Shown here: piece by piece, positions 25,348-35,188 of the stretch
Position numbering within the stretch: the first letter of the stretch is position 1
Layout: the number at the start of each line of letters is the position of its first letter
Assembly (NCBI RefSeq): GCF_027460065.1
Contig: NZ_JAPYZZ010000011.1
Location: 1-64,000 of the forward strand
Reading direction: 5' to 3'
Length of the DNA stretch: 64,000 nucleotides
Source: Martinezella rhizogenes
GTDB lineage: Bacteria > Pseudomonadota > Alphaproteobacteria > Rhizobiales > Rhizobiaceae
Made by a program: the position numbers and the translations under genes
Notes under the pieces: model-generated
The model's input: only the letters and a program-made list of their open reading frames with translations
Database searches by the model: none
Told to the model about the DNA's origin: nothing

Positions 25348-25818
25348 TCAAATACCCGTTTCCTTGACCGACTGCATGACCACGAAGGTCGAGGTATTGG
25401 CGACGGATGGCAGGCTCGAGATTTTTTCGCCAAGCACCCTTCGGTACTTGCGGATGTCGCTGGTGCGCACCTTCAGGAGGTAATCAAAGGCGCCGGCGAT
25501 CATGTGGCACTCCTCCACTTCCTTGATCTTGCGCACCGCCGTGTTGAATTCCTCCAGCGCCTTTTCCCGCGTGTCGGAGAGCTTCACTTCGGCGAAGGCG
25601 ATGTGATCGACGCCGAGCTTCTGAGGATTGAGCATGGCCCGGAAGCCGAGAATATAGCCCTCATCCACCAGCCGCTTCAGCCGTGTCTGGCAGGGCGTCT
25701 TGGAAAGGCCGACCGTTTTTGAGAGTTGCAATACGGACATGCGCCCGTCTTCGCTAAGCGCCTCAAGAATTTTGAGATCGAAGTGATCCAGACCGTCTGT
25801 TTTTTTACTATTTGCCAT
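25348..25818 (-). CDS. putR: Lrp/AsnC-family proline utilisation regulator
   Basis: A 156-residue transcription factor with an N-terminal winged helix-turn-helix (about 12-60, LQLSKTVGLSKTPCQTRLKR) and a C-terminal RAM ligand-binding domain (about 75-150). It is divergent from putA. In Agrobacterium and Rhodobacter the Lrp-type PutR activates putA in response to proline, which fits this arrangement. The A/T-rich divergent gap (25819-25993) probably contains its operator, though no clean palindrome stands out. Confidence 0.9.
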   Translation of the reverse strand: MANSKKTDGLDHFDLKILEALSEDGRMSVLQLSKTVGLSKTPCQTRLKRLVDEGYILGFRAMLNPQKLGVDHIAFAEVKLSDTREKALEEFNTAVRKIKEVEECHMIAGAFDYLLKVRTSDIRKYRRVLGEKISSLPSVANTSTFVVMQSVKETGI

Positions 25819-25993
25819 GCGATTTTACGCCATTTTAGATTTATAAAAGTTCATATCGCCTGTTTTATCCTGAAAATAAGGCCATAGCAATTTTTGCGGC
25901 AATGATATTGTAGGCATCAGGATGACAAGCGGCGGGCGGAGGACACGCTGCCGCCGACGGTCTGTCTTCAACAGCGTTTTCAGGATTTTCAGA

Positions 25994-28900
25994 ATGGCCG
26001 ATGGTGCAAGCAACGCCGGTGTAGTGGCGAACGGTATCTTCCAGAATTTTGCGCCGCCGGTGCGCGAACAGAGCCTGCTGCGCAAGGCGATCACCGCCGC
26101 TTATCGCCGCCCGGAGGACGAGTGCCTGGTGCCGCTCCTTAAGGCGGCAACCGTGACGTCAGAACAGACGACCGCCATTAGCGCCACGGCACGCAAGCTG
26201 ATCGAGGCGCTGCGCGCCAAGACCAAGGGCACCGGCGTCGAGGGGCTGGTGCAGGAATATTCGCTCTCCAGCCATGAAGGCGTGGCACTGATGTGCCTGG
26301 CCGAAGCGCTGCTGCGCATTCCCGACACCGCTACCCGTGATGCGCTGATCCGCGACAAGATCGCGCGCGGAGACTGGAAGTCGCATATTGGCGGCGGACG
26401 CTCGCTTTTCGTCAATGCCGCCACCTGGGGCCTTGTCATCACCGGCAAGCTGACCTCGACGGTCAATGACAGCGGCCTTTCGGCGGCGCTGACCAAGCTC
26501 ATCGCCCGGGCCGGCGAACCCGTCATCCGTCGTGGCGTCGACATGGCAATGCGCATGATGGGCGAGCAATTCGTCACCGGCGAGACCATCGGCGAAGCGA
26601 TCAAGCGCTCGAAGCCACTGGAGGAGCAGGGCTTCCAGTATTCTTACGACATGCTGGGCGAAGCCGCGACCACCGCAAAGGACGCCGAGCGTTATTACAA
26701 GGATTATGAAAACGCCATCCACGCCATCGGCAAGGCTTCCGCAGGACGCGGCATCTATGGCGGGCCGGGCATTTCCATCAAGCTTTCGGCGCTGCATCCA
26801 CGCTACGCCCGCGCGCAGGCCGAGCGGGTGATGGCGGAGCTTCTGCCGCGCGTGAAATCGCTGATGCTGCTCAGCAAGACATACGATATCGGCCTCAATA
26901 TCGATGCGGAAGAAGCCGACCGGCTGGAACTATCGCTCGATCTTCTCGAAGAACTGGCGCTGGACAAGGACCTTGCCGGCTGGAACGGCCTCGGTTTCGT
27001 GGTGCAGGCCTATGGCCGCCGCTGCCCGTTCGTTCTGGACTATATCATCGATCTCGCCCGCCGTTCGGGCCGCCGCATCATGGTGCGCCTCGTCAAGGGT
27101 GCTTATTGGGATGCGGAAATCAAGCGCGCGCAGGTGGAGGGGCTGGAAGACTTCCCGGTCTTCACCCGGAAAGTGCACACCGATGTCTCCTACATCGCCT
27201 GCGCCCGCAAGCTGCTCGACGCGCGCGACGTGATTTTCCCGCAATTTGCGACCCACAATGCGCAGTCCATGGCGACGATCTACCATCTCGCCGGCCCCGA
27301 TTTCAAACTCGGCGACTACGAGTTCCAGTGCCTGCACGGCATGGGCGAACCGCTTTACAGCGAAGTCGTCGGCAAAAAGAAACTCGACCGCCCCTGCCGC
27401 TTCTACGCCCCGGTCGGCACCCATGAGACGCTGCTTGCCTATCTCGTCCGCCGCCTGCTGGAAAACGGCGCGAATTCCTCCTTCGTCAACCGTATTGCCG
27501 ATCCGGCCGTTCCGGTGGATTCCCTGCTGGAAGACCCGGTCGCGGTGGTGAAGGCTTATCCCGTTCCCGGCGCTCGACACGACCGCATTGCCGCACCCGC
27601 CGGTCTCTTCGGCCCGGAACGGAAAAACTCCGCCGGCCTCGACCTCTCCAGTGAAACAACGCTCTCCGCCCTCAATAAAACCCTGAAGGCGGGTGCAGCA
27701 ACGGAATGGAAGGCTGCCGCACCGCAGGCGGGCGGCCAGACGCGCCCGGTCCTGAACCCCGGCGACCACAGCGATATCGTCGGTCATGTGACCGAGCCGA
27801 CGCAGGCAGATGTCGAAGCGGCCATGCAGCGGGCGGCGGCCTCAAACTGGCCTTCCACCCCCGTGGAAGAGCGCGCCGCTTGCCTGGAACGTGCGGCTGA
27901 CGCCATGCAGGCCGAAATGCCTGCGCTGCTCGGGCTCATCATGCGCGAGGCGGGAAAATCCATGCCCAACGCCATTGCCGAAGTCCGCGAGGCGATCGAC
28001 TTCCTGCGTTATTATGCGGCGGAAGCCCGCACGAATTTCAAGGCCGGCGAAACGCCGCTTGGCCCGGTCGTTTGCATCAGCCCTTGGAACTTCCCGCTTG
28101 CCATCTTCATAGGGCAGGTGACGGCAGCGCTTGTTGCCGGCAACCCGGTTCTGGCAAAACCCGCCGAGGAGACTCCGCTGATCGCCGCGCAGGGCGTGCG
28201 CCTGCTGCATGAGGCGGGCGTTCCGCAAGACGCCGTGCAGCTTCTGCCGGGCGACGGTAAGACGGGTGCGGCGCTGGTCGGCTCACCACTGACGGCGGGC
28301 GTGATGTTCACCGGCTCGACGGAGGTAGCGCGGCTCATTCAGGGCCAGCTTGCCGGCCGGGTTCTGGCCAATGGCCAGCCGGTGCCGTTGATTGCCGAAA
28401 CCGGTGGCCAGAACGCCATGATCGTCGATTCCTCCGCGCTTGCCGAACAGGTTGTCGCCGATGTCATCGCGTCTGCGTTCGACAGTGCCGGACAGCGCTG
28501 CTCGGCACTGCGCATCCTCTGCCTGCAGGAAGATGTGGCGGACCGCACGCTGACCATGCTGAAAGGCGCGCTGCACGAATTGCGCATCGGCCGCACGGAT
28601 CGACTTTCGGTCGATGTCGGCCCCGTCATCACCGCCGAGGCCAAGGGCATCATCGAAAAGCACATTGACGGCATGCGGTCGCTCGGCCACCGCATCGAGC
28701 AGATCGTGCTTACCGGGGAAACCGGCAAGGGCACATTCGTGCCGCCAACCATCATCGAGATGAAATCGCTCGCCGATCTGAAGCGCGAGGTCTTCGGGCC
28801 GGTGCTGCATGTCATCCGCTTCAAGCGCGACAATCTCGACCGGCTGATCGATGAGATCAACGCCACGGGCTACGGCCTGACCTTCGGCCTGCATACGCGT

Positions 28901-29668
28901 CTCGACGATACGATCCAGCATGTCCTCTCCCGCGTCGCGGCCGGCAATCTTTATGTGAACCGCAACATCATCGGCGCGGTGGTCGGTGTGCAGCCCTTTG
29001 GCGGGCGCGGCCTTTCCGGCACCGGCCCCAAGGCCGGCGGCCCGCTTTATCTCGGACGCATGACGGAGAAAGCGCCGAAGATCGACCGCATCGCCAGCCA
29101 GCAGGATCAGGCCGCGGTCGATCTTGCGCGCTGGCTGGATGAAAATGGTCAGACCGTCGCGGCAGAAGCCGCGCGCCAGGCGGCTGCGCTTTCCGGCCTC
29201 GGCTTCGAGACCGAGCTGGCAGGCCCGGTTGGCGAGCGCAATGTCTATGCGCTGCATCCGCGCGGCAAGGTCCTGCTGGTGCCGGCAACCGAGCAAGGGC
29301 TTTACCGTCAGCTTGCGGCAGCGCTTTCCACCGGAAACTCGGTTGTCATCGACAATGCTTCGGGACTGGAAAAGGCGATCTACGGACTGCCGGCAAGCGT
29401 CACCTCGCGCATCGTCTGGGCGGATGACTGGGAAAAATCGGCACCCTTCGCCGGCGCGCTGGTCGAGGGCGATGCCGATCGCGTGATTGCGATCAACAGG
29501 AAGATCGCCGCCCTGCCCGGACCGCTGGTTCTGGTTCAGGCAGCCACGACGGACGCACTTTCCGGCGAAAGCCAGCCTTACATTCTCGACTGGCTGGTGG
29601 AAGAGGTCTCCGTCAGCGTCAACACCACCGCCGCCGGCGGCAATGCCAGCCTGATGAGCATTGGCTAA
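25994..29668 (+). CDS. putA: Bifunctional proline dehydrogenase / P5C dehydrogenase
   Basis: PutA oxidises proline to pyrroline-5-carboxylate with FAD and then to glutamate with NAD. The 1224-residue protein lacks the N-terminal ribbon-helix-helix DNA-binding domain of trifunctional PutA, consistent with separate control by PutR. The proline dehydrogenase barrel (about 190-500) shows RLVKGAYWDAEIKRAQ. The aldehyde dehydrogenase domain (about 570-1020) has ETGGQNAMIVD with the general base and catalytic cysteine in SAGQRCSALR. A C-terminal ALDH-like fold ends GNASLMSIG. I chose ATG 25994 because the upstream 24 residues (from 25922) are Arg-rich and unlike the family. Confidence 0.96.
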   Translation: MADGASNAGVVANGIFQNFAPPVREQSLLRKAITAAYRRPEDECLVPLLKAATVTSEQTTAISATARKLIEALRAKTKGTGVEGLVQEYSLSSHEGVALMCLAEALLRIPDTATRDALIRDKIARGDWKSHIGGGRSLFVNAATWGLVITGKLTSTVNDSGLSAALTKLIARAGEPVIRRGVDMAMRMMGEQFVTGETIGEAIKRSKPLEEQGFQYSYDMLGEAATTAKDAERYYKDYENAIHAIGKASAGRGIYGGPGISIKLSALHPRYARAQAERVMAELLPRVKSLMLLSKTYDIGLNIDAEEADRLELSLDLLEELALDKDLAGWNGLGFVVQAYGRRCPFVLDYIIDLARRSGRRIMVRLVKGAYWDAEIKRAQVEGLEDFPVFTRKVHTDVSYIACARKLLDARDVIFPQFATHNAQSMATIYHLAGPDFKLGDYEFQCLHGMGEPLYSEVVGKKKLDRPCRFYAPVGTHETLLAYLVRRLLENGANSSFVNRIADPAVPVDSLLEDPVAVVKAYPVPGARHDRIAAPAGLFGPERKNSAGLDLSSETTLSALNKTLKAGAATEWKAAAPQAGGQTRPVLNPGDHSDIVGHVTEPTQADVEAAMQRAAASNWPSTPVEERAACLERAADAMQAEMPALLGLIMREAGKSMPNAIAEVREAIDFLRYYAAEARTNFKAGETPLGPVVCISPWNFPLAIFIGQVTAALVAGNPVLAKPAEETPLIAAQGVRLLHEAGVPQDAVQLLPGDGKTGAALVGSPLTAGVMFTGSTEVARLIQGQLAGRVLANGQPVPLIAETGGQNAMIVDSSALAEQVVADVIASAFDSAGQRCSALRILCLQEDVADRTLTMLKGALHELRIGRTDRLSVDVGPVITAEAKGIIEKHIDGMRSLGHRIEQIVLTGETGKGTFVPPTIIEMKSLADLKREVFGPVLHVIRFKRDNLDRLIDEINATGYGLTFGLHTRLDDTIQHVLSRVAAGNLYVNRNIIGAVVGVQPFGGRGLSGTGPKAGGPLYLGRMTEKAPKIDRIASQQDQAAVDLARWLDENGQTVAAEAARQAAALSGLGFETELAGPVGERNVYALHPRGKVLLVPATEQGLYRQLAAALSTGNSVVIDNASGLEKAIYGLPASVTSRIVWADDWEKSAPFAGALVEGDADRVIAINRKIAALPGPLVLVQAATTDALSGESQPYILDWLVEEVSVSVNTTAAGGNASLMSIG

Positions 29669-29706
29669 AACATGGTCCCGGCAGGGTCTCGGCCCTGCCG
29701 CACCAC

Positions 29707-30537
29707 CTATTGTCCGGTAATCTCGCCACGGCCGAAGAGCTGGTTCAGAACCTGTTCTTCCAGCCTTGCGAATTCCGGCGTGCCATGGCGGCGCGGGCGT
29801 GGCAGCTTCACATCGAGATCGAGCGCGATGCGCCCCTCATCGATGACGACGATGCGATCGGCAAGCGCCACGGCTTCCGACACATCATGGGTGACGAGCA
29901 CGGCGGTGAATTTCTGCTTGCGCCAGATACGCTCCAGCAAAAGCTGCATTTCGATGCGGGTCAGCGCATCGAGCGCGCCGAGCGGCTCGTCCAGTGCCAG
30001 GATCTGCGGATGGGCGACAAGAGCGCGGGCCAGCGCCACACGCTGCTTCTGGCCACCGGAGAGCACATAGGGCCATTCACCCGCCCGGTCCTTGAGACCG
30101 ACCTCTTCGAGAATGCCGAGCGCCTGTTCCCTTGCCGCTTCGCCTTTGGCGATGCCGGTCAGTCCCACCGAAACGTTGTTTGCGATCCGCTCCCACGGCA
30201 GAAGGCGCGGCTCCTGAAACATCATGCGGGTGCGGTTCGATGGGTCTTTCGAGACGGTTCCGGTCGTCGGCGTGTCGAGACCGGCCAGAATGCGCAAAAG
30301 CGTGCTTTTGCCACAGCCGCTCTTGCCGATAACAGCCAGAAACTCGCCTTCCCGCACATCGAGATCGATGCCGCGCAGGACCGGCTTGTCGCCAAAGCTT
30401 TTCGTGACGTTGCGAAAGCTGAAGGCGACCTTGCCTTCAGCCGGTTTGGCACGGTGTTCGATCTTCGCCTCGGTTCCGGCCGGAAGGGATGGCAGGGCTT
30501 CGGGGCGTCTCAGCGTCGTCACATTACCGGTCGACAT
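29707..30537 (-). CDS. ssuB: Aliphatic sulfonate ABC transporter ATP-binding protein
   Basis: The cytosolic ATPase of a sulfonate/taurine-type importer. The 276 residues have Walker [10 protein letters not shown], signature [15 protein letters not shown] and Walker [13 protein letters not shown]. The N-terminal extension (about 1-35) is typical of rhizobial SsuB. It is the last gene of ssuA-ssuC-ssuB on the minus strand, 8 bases after ssuC. A hairpin without a U-run (29679-29700) lies between it and convergent putA. Confidence 0.9.
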   Translation of the reverse strand: MSTGNVTTLRRPEALPSLPAGTEAKIEHRAKPAEGKVAFSFRNVTKSFGDKPVLRGIDLDVREGEFLAVIGKSGCGKSTLLRILAGLDTPTTGTVSKDPSNRTRMMFQEPRLLPWERIANNVSVGLTGIAKGEAAREQALGILEEVGLKDRAGEWPYVLSGGQKQRVALARALVAHPQILALDEPLGALDALTRIEMQLLLERIWRKQKFTAVLVTHDVSEAVALADRIVVIDEGRIALDLDVKLPRPRRHGTPEFARLEEQVLNQLFGRGEITGQ

Positions 30538-30545
30538 GGGTTACC

Positions 30546-31328
30546 TCAGACTTTCTTGAAGGCTGGATGCCATTGCAGGAAGATGCTTTCGAGGAAGCGG
30601 GCGAAACTGTCGGCGAGCTTGCCGAGAAGCGCATAGATGAGGATCGACAGCACAACGACATCGATCAGCAGGAATTCGCGCGCCTGCATGGCCATATAAC
30701 CGAGGCCGGAGGACGAGGAGATGGTTTCCGCCACGATCAAGGTCAACCACATGATACCGAGCGCATAACGCAGGCCGGTGAAGATGGCCGGCAGCGCGCC
30801 GGGCAGGATCACCCGGCGAAACAGCGTGAAGGGCGACATGCCGTAGGTGCGGCCCATCTCCACCAGTTGCGGATCGACGCCCTGAATGCCGAGCAGCGTA
30901 TTGATGTAAATCGGGAAGAATACGCCGAGCGCGACGAGGAAGAGCTTCGCTTCCTCGTCTATACCGAACCACAGGATGACGAGCGGAATGAGTGCCAGAT
31001 GTGGGATATTGCGGATCATCTGCAGCGTCGTATCGGTGAAACTGCGGGAAAATCTCGACAGGCCATTGGCGAGCCCGAAGATGAAGCCGATGGAGCCGCC
31101 GATGGCAAAGCCGGCCAGTGCACGGGCGGAACTGACGCCGATATTGGCGATAAGCTCACCCGAGAGCAGAAGCCGCCAGAAGGCTTCCGCGACAGCAGAG
31201 GGGGCCGGCAACACATTGGCGGAAATCAGGCCGACACGCGCCGCCACTTCCCATCCTGCAAGGATGAGGGCGGGAAGCAGCCAGCCGGTGACAGCACCAC
31301 CTATCTCGATACGCTTTCCAGTGCTCAC
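30546..31328 (-). CDS. ssuC: Aliphatic sulfonate ABC transporter permease
   Basis: A 260-residue inner-membrane permease with about six helices. The BPD_transp_1 EAA loop (GMSPFTLFRRVILPGALP), where the ATPase docks, is at about 150-170. Family: SsuC/TauC. It stands between ssuA (20 bases upstream) and ssuB. No ssuD/ssuE monooxygenase or reductase gene is present in the window, so desulfonation must be encoded elsewhere. Confidence 0.9.
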   Translation of the reverse strand: MSTGKRIEIGGAVTGWLLPALILAGWEVAARVGLISANVLPAPSAVAEAFWRLLLSGELIANIGVSSARALAGFAIGGSIGFIFGLANGLSRFSRSFTDTTLQMIRNIPHLALIPLVILWFGIDEEAKLFLVALGVFFPIYINTLLGIQGVDPQLVEMGRTYGMSPFTLFRRVILPGALPAIFTGLRYALGIMWLTLIVAETISSSSGLGYMAMQAREFLLIDVVVLSILIYALLGKLADSFARFLESIFLQWHPAFKKV

Positions 31329-31348
31329 GGGATCCCCTCCGGTCCGGT

Positions 31349-32302
31349 TCAGTTGGTCGCGCCCGACCAGACGGCATCCTTGATGCTGATCTGTTTCGGG
31401 ATGAGGCCAAGGCGATAGAAGCGGTCGGCGGTTTCCTGCTGGCTGGCGACGATCTTGTCGTCGATCCTGGTGATGCCGAATTCCGAGCGGTTGGCGGCGA
31501 GCGTCTGTGCCTCCAGCGGAACGCCCGTCACCTCATGCAGCGCGGCGGCAACCTTGTCGCGGTTTGCGGCAGACCATTTTGCCGCTTCGCCCAGCGCACC
31601 GACGGTGGTGTTGATCGTATCCGCGTGGGATTTGGCATAGTCGCGATTGGCGAGGAAATAGGTGCTGACATCGAGAACATCGCTGGTGCGAGCAAGCGTC
31701 ACCGGCTTGTAGCGGGTTTCGGCAATCGCGTAGAACGGATCCCAGACGGCCCAGGCATCGATCTTGTCGCTGGCGAAAGCGGCCGCGGCATCGGCCGGGC
31801 TGAGATAGGTCACCTCGATATCACTGAGTTTCAGGCCGTTTTTCTCCAGCGCCGCAACCAGCAGATTATGGGCACTGGTGCCCTTGCCGACACCGACCTT
31901 CTTGCCCTTGAGATCGGCAACCGACTTGATGCCGCTTTCAGGCTTGGTGAAGATCGCCTCGCCCTTGCCGTTCGAAGGAAGCGCCGCGACATAGACAATG
32001 GCCGAACCCGCCGCCTGTCCGAAAATCGGCGGCGCGTCACCTGTCCAGCCGACATTGATGGAACCGACATTCAGGGCCTCGACCAGTGGCGGGCCTGCCG
32101 TGAACTCCACCCAGGACACCTTCACGCCCTTGGCCTCGAGCGCCTTTTCGATGACGCCCTGCTGCCTTGCGATAACAGGCAGGCCGGTTTTCTGGTAACC
32201 GATCTTTAGTTCTTCCGCAGCCTGTGCGGCGAAGGCCAGAGTTGAAAAGGCGGCGGCGGCGAGAAGACCGGCGGAAAGGGCGCGTCGGGTCATGGCTGGC
32301 AT
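31349..32302 (-). CDS. ssuA: Aliphatic sulfonate ABC transporter substrate-binding protein
   Basis: The periplasmic binding protein of the ssu importer, 317 residues. The N-terminus is a signal peptide (TRRALSAGLLAAAAFSTLAF, cleavage near AQAAEE), followed by the type II binding fold starting LKIGYQKTGLPVIARQQG. The start at 32302 is supported by AGGAG five bases upstream; an ATG three codons in is also possible. It heads the operon. The exact substrate (alkanesulfonate, taurine or a related compound) cannot be read from sequence. Confidence 0.88.
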   Translation of the reverse strand: MPAMTRRALSAGLLAAAAFSTLAFAAQAAEELKIGYQKTGLPVIARQQGVIEKALEAKGVKVSWVEFTAGPPLVEALNVGSINVGWTGDAPPIFGQAAGSAIVYVAALPSNGKGEAIFTKPESGIKSVADLKGKKVGVGKGTSAHNLLVAALEKNGLKLSDIEVTYLSPADAAAAFASDKIDAWAVWDPFYAIAETRYKPVTLARTSDVLDVSTYFLANRDYAKSHADTINTTVGALGEAAKWSAANRDKVAAALHEVTGVPLEAQTLAANRSEFGITRIDDKIVASQQETADRFYRLGLIPKQISIKDAVWSGATN

Positions 32303-32531
32303 TTCATCTCCTATCACCAGCCCCACTGGCCGGTCTGCGATATGGAGCAATGCTAGGGTTTTCAATAAAAACGATAGAGAGACAATAATTCAATATGACT
32401 GATATCGCGGGAATAAAATTCCGCCGCCATCGGGCTTTTCCGCAAATATTGGCGGCGGCTTATTTTCAGCCCCCAACGAAAACGCCGGCGCACAAGGCGC
32501 CAGCATATGCATCAATCGGGATATGATCGGC

Positions 32532-34067
32532 TTATTCGATATCGAAGGAAACGCCCTGCGCCAGCGGCAGCGCCTTGGAATAGTTGATGGTGTTGGTCGC
32601 CCGGCGCATATAGGCCTTCCAGGAATCCGAACCGGATTCACGGCCACCACCGGTTTCCTTTTCACCGCCGAAGGCGCCGCCGATTTCAGCACCCGATGTG
32701 CCGATATTGACGTTGGCGATGCCGCAATCCGAGCCCTCCGACGACAGGAACCGTTCCGATTCCTGCATGTCGCGGGTGAAAATCGATGAGGAAAGACCAG
32801 CGGCAACGGCGTTATGGGCGTCGATCGCCTGATCGAGATCGCTATATTTCATGACATAGAGGATCGGCGCGAAGGTTTCTTCCAGAACAGGGCCGACCTG
32901 CTTCGGCATTTCGACCAGTGCCGGCTTCACATAATAGGCATCTGCCGCACCCGTATCAACACGACCGCCGCCGTTCACCACGCCACCTGCCGCCTTGGCA
33001 GCTTCGAGCGCCTTTTGCATGCCGTCAAAGGCCGCCTTGTCGACCAGCGGGCCGACGAGTGCGGAGCTCTCCAGCGGATTGCCGACGGAAACGGAGGCGT
33101 AAGCCTTTTTCAGGCGTGGCACGAGTTCTTCATAAACGCTGTCATGCACGAAAAGGCGGCGAAGCGTGGTGCAGCGCTGGCCGGCGGTGCCCATGGCGCC
33201 GAAGGCGATGGCGCGCAGCGCCATGTCGAGATCGGCAGACGGGCAGACGATGCCGGCATTGTTGCCCCCGAGTTCCAGAATGGCGCGGGCGAAACGCTTG
33301 GCCAGGCGCGGGCCGACATCACGGCCCATGCGGGTGGAACCGGTGGCGGAGACGAGCGGCACCTTGGCATTGTCCACCATGGCTTCACCCACGGCGCGAT
33401 CACCGATCAGCAGTTGCGACAGACCTTCCGGCGCATCGCCGAAGCGGGCGGCGGCGCGCTCGAAGATGCCCTGCACGGCAAGGGCGGTAAGTGGGGTCTT
33501 CTCCGAAGGCTTCCAGACCACCGAATTACCGCAGACGAGGGCAAGTGCGGCATTCCACGACCAGACGGCGACGGGGAAATTGAAGGCCGAGATGACACCG
33601 ACGACGCCAAGCGGATGCCAGGTTTCCATCATGCGGTGGCCGGGACGTTCGGTGGCGATGGTGAGGCCGTAAAGCTGGCGGGACAGACCGACGGCGAAAT
33701 CGCAAATATCGATCATCTCCTGCACTTCACCGAGGCCTTCGGACGGGATCTTGCCCGCCTCCAGCGACACGAGACGGCCGAGATCGGTCTTGAAGGCGCG
33801 CAGTTCTTCGCCCAGCAGGCGGATCAACTCACCACGACGGGGCGCCGGCACGTTACGCCAGGTCCTGAAGGCCGCATCAGCCTTGTCGACCACGGCTGCG
33901 ACACCCTCTACCGACACGGTCTTGAGGCTGGCGATCTGCTCACCCGTGACAGGGCTGAAGGATGCCATGTCGCCGCCGATATAAAGATCGCGGGCAACAC
34001 CCATCTTGTCGAGCAGAGCCGCGGCTTCCTGTTTCACATCAAGCTTCGTCATCGCATCCATATCCAT
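32532..34067 (-). CDS. amaB: ALDH7-family aldehyde dehydrogenase (alpha-aminoadipate semialdehyde type)
   Basis: This 511-residue protein belongs to the ALDH7 (antiquitin) family, which oxidises alpha-aminoadipate semialdehyde (P6C) to alpha-aminoadipate in lysine/pipecolate catabolism. Features include the GLGEVQEMIDICDFAVGLSR helix, NAD-binding AFNFPVAVWSWN, the catalytic glutamate in LELGGNNAGIV and catalytic cysteine in GTAGQRCTTLRR. AAAAGGA precedes the ATG at 34067. A divergent LysR gene is 206 bases away and may regulate it. No lysine aminotransferase or L-pipecolate oxidase gene is adjacent, so the substrate is a family-based inference. Confidence 0.85.
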   Translation of the reverse strand: MDMDAMTKLDVKQEAAALLDKMGVARDLYIGGDMASFSPVTGEQIASLKTVSVEGVAAVVDKADAAFRTWRNVPAPRRGELIRLLGEELRAFKTDLGRLVSLEAGKIPSEGLGEVQEMIDICDFAVGLSRQLYGLTIATERPGHRMMETWHPLGVVGVISAFNFPVAVWSWNAALALVCGNSVVWKPSEKTPLTALAVQGIFERAAARFGDAPEGLSQLLIGDRAVGEAMVDNAKVPLVSATGSTRMGRDVGPRLAKRFARAILELGGNNAGIVCPSADLDMALRAIAFGAMGTAGQRCTTLRRLFVHDSVYEELVPRLKKAYASVSVGNPLESSALVGPLVDKAAFDGMQKALEAAKAAGGVVNGGGRVDTGAADAYYVKPALVEMPKQVGPVLEETFAPILYVMKYSDLDQAIDAHNAVAAGLSSSIFTRDMQESERFLSSEGSDCGIANVNIGTSGAEIGGAFGGEKETGGGRESGSDSWKAYMRRATNTINYSKALPLAQGVSFDIE

Positions 34068-34273
34068 CGTCCTTTTGGTTGAAAGGGGAGGAAAGGCCGT
34101 TTGGATACGGCGCTTTCAACTCCCGTCACTCATCTTTCCCCGAATTTTTCATTCGTTCTTTGAAACTGGGCCCGGCAACGCCGAAAACACCGTTCCATTC
34201 TTTCCCGTAATCATATATGGGCATAACAACCCTTTTCCAATGAGGAAAGCGGGTAAGTTGATGCGAGAATGGA

Positions 34274-35176
34274 ATGGATCCGCGCAGAAGACTGGTTCCC
34301 GATATCGTCACCCTGCAGGCGTTTGAATGCGCGGCAAGGCACGGCAATTTTACCCGCGCGGCGGAAGAACTCAACCTCACACAGAGCGCTGTCAGCCGGC
34401 AGATCGGTGAGCTGGAGGCGCAGACGGGAATGCAGCTCTTCGAGCGCATCCGCCGGCGGGTCGTGCTTTCGGAAGCGGGGCGCAAGTTCCTGCCCGATGT
34501 GCGGCGCCTGTTGCAGCAATCCGAACAGTTGATGGTGCGGGCGGTTTCTGCCGGGACCTCCCATGCATCCCTTTCCGTTGCGACACTGCCAACCTTTGGC
34601 AGCCGCTGGCTGATGCCGCGCCTCTCCCGCTTCATCGATGCCAACCCTGATATGACGATCACGATCGGCTCGCGCTCGCATCCCTTCGATTTTGACGAGG
34701 AAGGCTTCGATCTCGCCATCCATTATGGCCAGCCAATCTGGGCACACGGCACCTGCACGTTCTTATGCAACGAGGTGATCGTGCCTGTCGCGAGCCCTAC
34801 CCTGCTCCGCCGCGCTGGCGTGAACCGGACGCAGGATCTGGCCGGGCAACCGTTGCTGCATGTCACGACGCGGCCGAAACTCTGGACGGAATGGCTGGAA
34901 ATGAACGGCGTGACGGCCGAAAATGCCTATCAGGGCAGCCGTTTCGACCAGTTTTCGATGATCATCGAGGCTGCGGCAAGCGGCATCGGTTTCGCCCTCC
35001 TGCCCAGATATCTCATCGAGGCGGAGCTTGCCTCCGGCCGCCTCGAAATCGTGTTCGACATCCCCCTGCAAACCGACAAGAGCTATTATGTCGCCCTGCC
35101 GGAAGGACGTCAGGACAACGCGCTTGCCCGCGCCTTTCAGGCATGGCTGCTCGATCAGGTCGGCAAGCCGGTCTAG
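34274..35176 (+). CDS. LysR-family transcriptional regulator (GcvA-like)
   Basis: A 300-residue LysR-type regulator. The N-terminal helix-turn-helix (about 18-60, NFTRAAEELNLTQSAVSRQI) is followed by the periplasmic-binding-like effector domain. TLPTFGSRWLMPRL is typical of the GcvA subgroup. It is divergent from the ALDH7 gene and is the obvious candidate to control it. The start ATG at 34274 overlaps another ATG in a different frame five bases earlier; only weak purines precede it. Confidence 0.88.
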   Translation: MDPRRRLVPDIVTLQAFECAARHGNFTRAAEELNLTQSAVSRQIGELEAQTGMQLFERIRRRVVLSEAGRKFLPDVRRLLQQSEQLMVRAVSAGTSHASLSVATLPTFGSRWLMPRLSRFIDANPDMTITIGSRSHPFDFDEEGFDLAIHYGQPIWAHGTCTFLCNEVIVPVASPTLLRRAGVNRTQDLAGQPLLHVTTRPKLWTEWLEMNGVTAENAYQGSRFDQFSMIIEAAASGIGFALLPRYLIEAELASGRLEIVFDIPLQTDKSYYVALPEGRQDNALARAFQAWLLDQVGKPV

Positions 35177-35188
35177 GCCGTCACCGGC

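Noticed and set aside
29679-29700. Terminator between putA and ssuB
   Set aside because: A clear 8-bp stem exists but no T-run on either strand, so an intrinsic terminator is not supported.
34194-34198. Minus-strand GGAAC upstream of the ALDH7 gene
   Set aside because: The bases at the -10 distance read CCGG; no match to the consensus.
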